DNA of 64,000 nt from Microbacteriaceae bacterium (GTDB lineage Bacteria > Actinomycetota > Actinomycetes > Actinomycetales > Microbacteriaceae). The notes under the pieces were generated by a model. It searched no databases. It saw nothing but the letters and a program-made list of their open reading frames with translations, and was not told the DNA's origin. Both the position numbers and the translations under genes were made by a program. The stretch's first letter is position 1, and the number at the start of each line of letters is the position of its first letter. The DNA lies in NCBI GenBank assembly GCA_004297935.1, contig SCRE01000023.1, positions 62,001-126,000 on the forward strand, written 5' to 3'. Positions 62,220-64,000 of the stretch are shown piece by piece.

Positions 62220-62474
62220 GTGGCCGGGTTCGACGCCGACCTGATGCGGATGCGCGCTCGTGAAGGCCTAGCCCTGTCCAAAGCGAAGGGTCGGCTGCCG
62301 GGCAGACAACCCAAACTCACCGCACTGCAACAACGACACCTGCTCACACATCCCGACGCTGGCGAACACAGTCAGGCAGAAATAGCGCACCTGTTCCGCA
62401 TCTCCAGGGCCACAGCCTACCGGACCATCCAACGGCGCGGACCGGAAACGGCATCCCCAGCCGCACCGAGATGA
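62220..62474 (+). pseudogene. Serine recombinase (resolvase) C-terminal fragment
   Basis: About 84 residues resemble the end of a Tn3-type resolvase: FDADLMRMRAREGLALSKAK, GRLPGRQPKLTALQQRHLL, and the helix-turn-helix AEIAHLFRISRATAYRTIQR. The catalytic N-terminal domain with its Ser is missing. It is a remnant of an earlier mobile element. Confidence 0.82.
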
Positions 62475-62660
62475 CCGTCAAGGCGAACGGCTGGGTGCCA
62501 GGGTGCCGATCCGACAAGCCCCTGGAGTCCGCGATACGCGAAGTCCAGGGGCGCGGCAAATTGTTGATTGCGCGGTCTAACACGCACCAAATTCGCCCAG
62601 GAAGAGCCTCCAGGCGCTAAGCGCCGGCGACTCAGGTCCACCGACGACTCGCCCGACCGC

Positions 62661-63584
62661 TTACATCAACCCTTTACTTGCGAGCCACTTCTTGGCGATA
62701 TCAGCCATGTTTGCTCCCGTAGCCGCCTGGCCGTTCAGTGTGATGAGGTCGTCGGTCGTGAGCTTCGCCGAGACGGCGTTCAGCGCCTTCTTGACGGCGT
62801 CGCTGACGCTGGCTGTCCTGATGATCGGCACGACGCTCTCGTCTGCGAACAACGATTTGTCGTCTTTCAACACCACCAGATTGTTCTTCTTGATGCCGGG
62901 ATCCGTGCTGAAGATGTCACCAGCCTGCACTTGCCCAGACGTCAGTGCAGTCATGGTGAGCGGTCCACCCGCATCCAACGTGACGAACTTCTGGAACGTG
63001 ATGCCATACAAGTCATGGAGACCGACGACACCGTTGTAACGGGTCTTCCACTCGGGCGGGCCGCCCAAAGCAATCTGGGACCCGATCGGAGCGAGATCCG
63101 AAATCTTCGTGAGGTGAAACTCGTCGGCGGTCTTCTGTGTGACCGAGACGGTGTCGCTGTCGGTCGCCTGCGACACGTCAAGCAGACTGAGGCCCTTTGG
63201 AAGCTTCGCCGTGAGTGCAGTGATCACGTCAGATCTGGTTGTTGCCTTCGCTTTTTCGTCGAGATACAACAGCACCGAGCTCGAGTATTCCGGCATCAGG
63301 TCCAAGGAGCCATCCTCCAGCGCCTTCATCGTCACCTCGCGGCTGCCGATGTTGAACTGCTCCTTCACCTTCACACCGTCATGTTGAAGCTCCTGCGAGT
63401 AGATGTTCGCGATGAGTTCGCTCTCCTCAAAATTCGCCGAACCGATGATGACAGGTCCGCCCGATTTGGCGTTCGTCGCTCCGCCCCCGCTGCTGAGCGG
63501 ATCGTTGCCCGCACAACCAGCGAAGGCGACACTTGCGGTAATGGCGATGGCCGCTGTCACCCCTGCCCGTACTTTCCTATTCAT
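62661..63584 (-). CDS. ABC transporter substrate-binding lipoprotein, glycine betaine/choline/carnitine type (OpuC/ProX-like)
   Basis: Extracytoplasmic receptor, 307 residues, with a lipoprotein signal (VRAGVTAAIAITASVAFAGC, lipobox Cys near residue 24) and an OpuAC domain starting IIGSANFEESELIANIYSQ. Conserved aromatic residues are fewer than in strict betaine binders, so the ligand may be choline, carnitine or another quaternary or methylated amine. Its ATG overlaps the permease stop by 4 nt (ATGA), with GGAGAG upstream. Confidence 0.88.
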   Translation of the reverse strand: MNRKVRAGVTAAIAITASVAFAGCAGNDPLSSGGGATNAKSGGPVIIGSANFEESELIANIYSQELQHDGVKVKEQFNIGSREVTMKALEDGSLDLMPEYSSSVLLYLDEKAKATTRSDVITALTAKLPKGLSLLDVSQATDSDTVSVTQKTADEFHLTKISDLAPIGSQIALGGPPEWKTRYNGVVGLHDLYGITFQKFVTLDAGGPLTMTALTSGQVQAGDIFSTDPGIKKNNLVVLKDDKSLFADESVVPIIRTASVSDAVKKALNAVSAKLTTDDLITLNGQAATGANMADIAKKWLASKGLM

Positions 63585-64000
63585 CTGTGAATCTCTCCTA
63601 ATCTCGTTGATGATGTATCAGTGGTGCCGGAAAGCGCCTGAACCGGTTGTCGAGCCGTGCGACGCTGTCGACGGGTCTTACGAAGAAGTCCGGGAGACAC
63701 GACAAGTCGCGTCAGCCCGATGAAGCCCAGCTCCAGTACGACCGCAAGAACGGCGATGAGCACCGCCCCGCCGAGCATCTCCGAATAGTTGCCCTGCGCT
63801 TGCCCGTCGATGATGTACCGGCCAAGCCCTCCGAGGCCCACATACGCGGCGACCGTGGCGGTGGACACTACCTGAAGCAATCCGCCCCGAATCCCTGAGA
63901 ACATGAGGGGCAATGCGCACGGGAACTGCACGCGCCACAGAATCTGCATTTTGGTATAGCCCATGCCTCGCGCCGCGCTGACGGCGCCCGGGTCCGCGGA
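63581..64000 (-). CDS. ABC transporter permease, glycine betaine/choline type (OpuBB/ProW-like), partial
   Basis: The frame is open to the right edge, so the N-terminus is outside the window. Visible are the cytoplasmic EAA loop (DPGAVSAARGMGYTKMQILW), helices GGLLQVVSTATVAAYVGLGG and MLGGAVLIAVLAVVLELGFI, and a basic C-terminal tail. It forms an importer with the downstream substrate-binding protein; an ATPase gene is probably beyond the edge. Confidence 0.88.
   Translation of the reverse strand, partial: SADPGAVSAARGMGYTKMQILWRVQFPCALPLMFSGIRGGLLQVVSTATVAAYVGLGGLGRYIIDGQAQGNYSEMLGGAVLIAVLAVVLELGFIGLTRLVVSPGLLRKTRRQRRTARQPVQALSGTTDTSSTRLGEIHR

Noticed and set aside
1-64000. CRISPR arrays, tRNA or rRNA genes, prophage, toxin-antitoxin or defence islands
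   Set aside because: No repeat-spacer pattern, no recognisable structural RNA other than the riboswitch, and no phage or defence protein families were seen. The 24-bp IS repeats have no unique spacers of CRISPR type.

Overview
The window is high-GC DNA with actinobacterial housekeeping synteny (metG-tatD-ksgA-ispE, rsmI, a protein O-mannosyltransferase) and a family of GCTGGTCGAGTAG-type palindromic spacers. I read it as an actinobacterium, most likely Microbacteriaceae; the genus cannot be fixed from the sequence. No rRNA, tRNA, CRISPR array or prophage was found.

Layout. 1-3.3 kb: mevalonate-pathway genes (phosphomevalonate kinase running off the left edge, mvaD, and divergent HMG-CoA synthase). 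3.5-10.1 kb: a Pr6Pr membrane protein and a molybdenum cofactor cluster (mogA, moaC, moeA; divergent mobA, DUF6457, second moeA; moaD). 10.1-16.6 kb: housekeeping block ispE-ksgA-tatD-metG, an aldo/keto reductase and rsmI. 16.7-33.7 kb: a catabolic island with glyA-soxBDAG-purU (heterotetrameric sarcosine oxidase operon) under a divergent GntR regulator, then RidA, a PuuE-type deacetylase, a cysteine-synthase-like enzyme, an NCS1 permease, a PucR regulator, creatinase and an IclR regulator. Together these describe creatine -> sarcosine + urea -> glycine + one-carbon units -> serine/formate. The island separates rsmI from the mannosyltransferase gene, neighbours in M. tuberculosis, and its far end carries a diverged 43-bp fragment of rsmI.

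33.8-45.3 kb: SCO4226-like protein, protein mannosyltransferase, S53 peptidase, an SMR guanidinium-type exporter preceded by a recognisable guanidine-III riboswitch, O-acetylhomoserine sulfhydrylase, CoA-binding protein, MFS exporter, and two secreted phosphoesterase-like proteins. 45.4-55.7 kb: MBL hydrolase, then a probable amine gamma-glutamylation cluster (APC permease, FluG-like amidohydrolase, glutamine synthetase-like ligase; divergent class II amidotransferase and RpiR regulator), a RibD/DHFR-like protein, a membrane protein and L-serine dehydratase.

55.8-62.5 kb is a decaying accessory region: frameshifted IclR gene, PEBP fragment, an IS481-type element with 70-bp terminal inverted repeats and a nonsense codon in its transposase, a second IclR fragment, an intact DUF5134-like gene, an internally deleted copper amine oxidase gene, an intact APC permease and a resolvase fragment. 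The window ends in a betaine/choline-type ABC importer (substrate-binding protein and partial permease). A recurring theme is short tandem duplication: 14-18-bp units repeated at translation starts, between genes and in frame inside coding regions.
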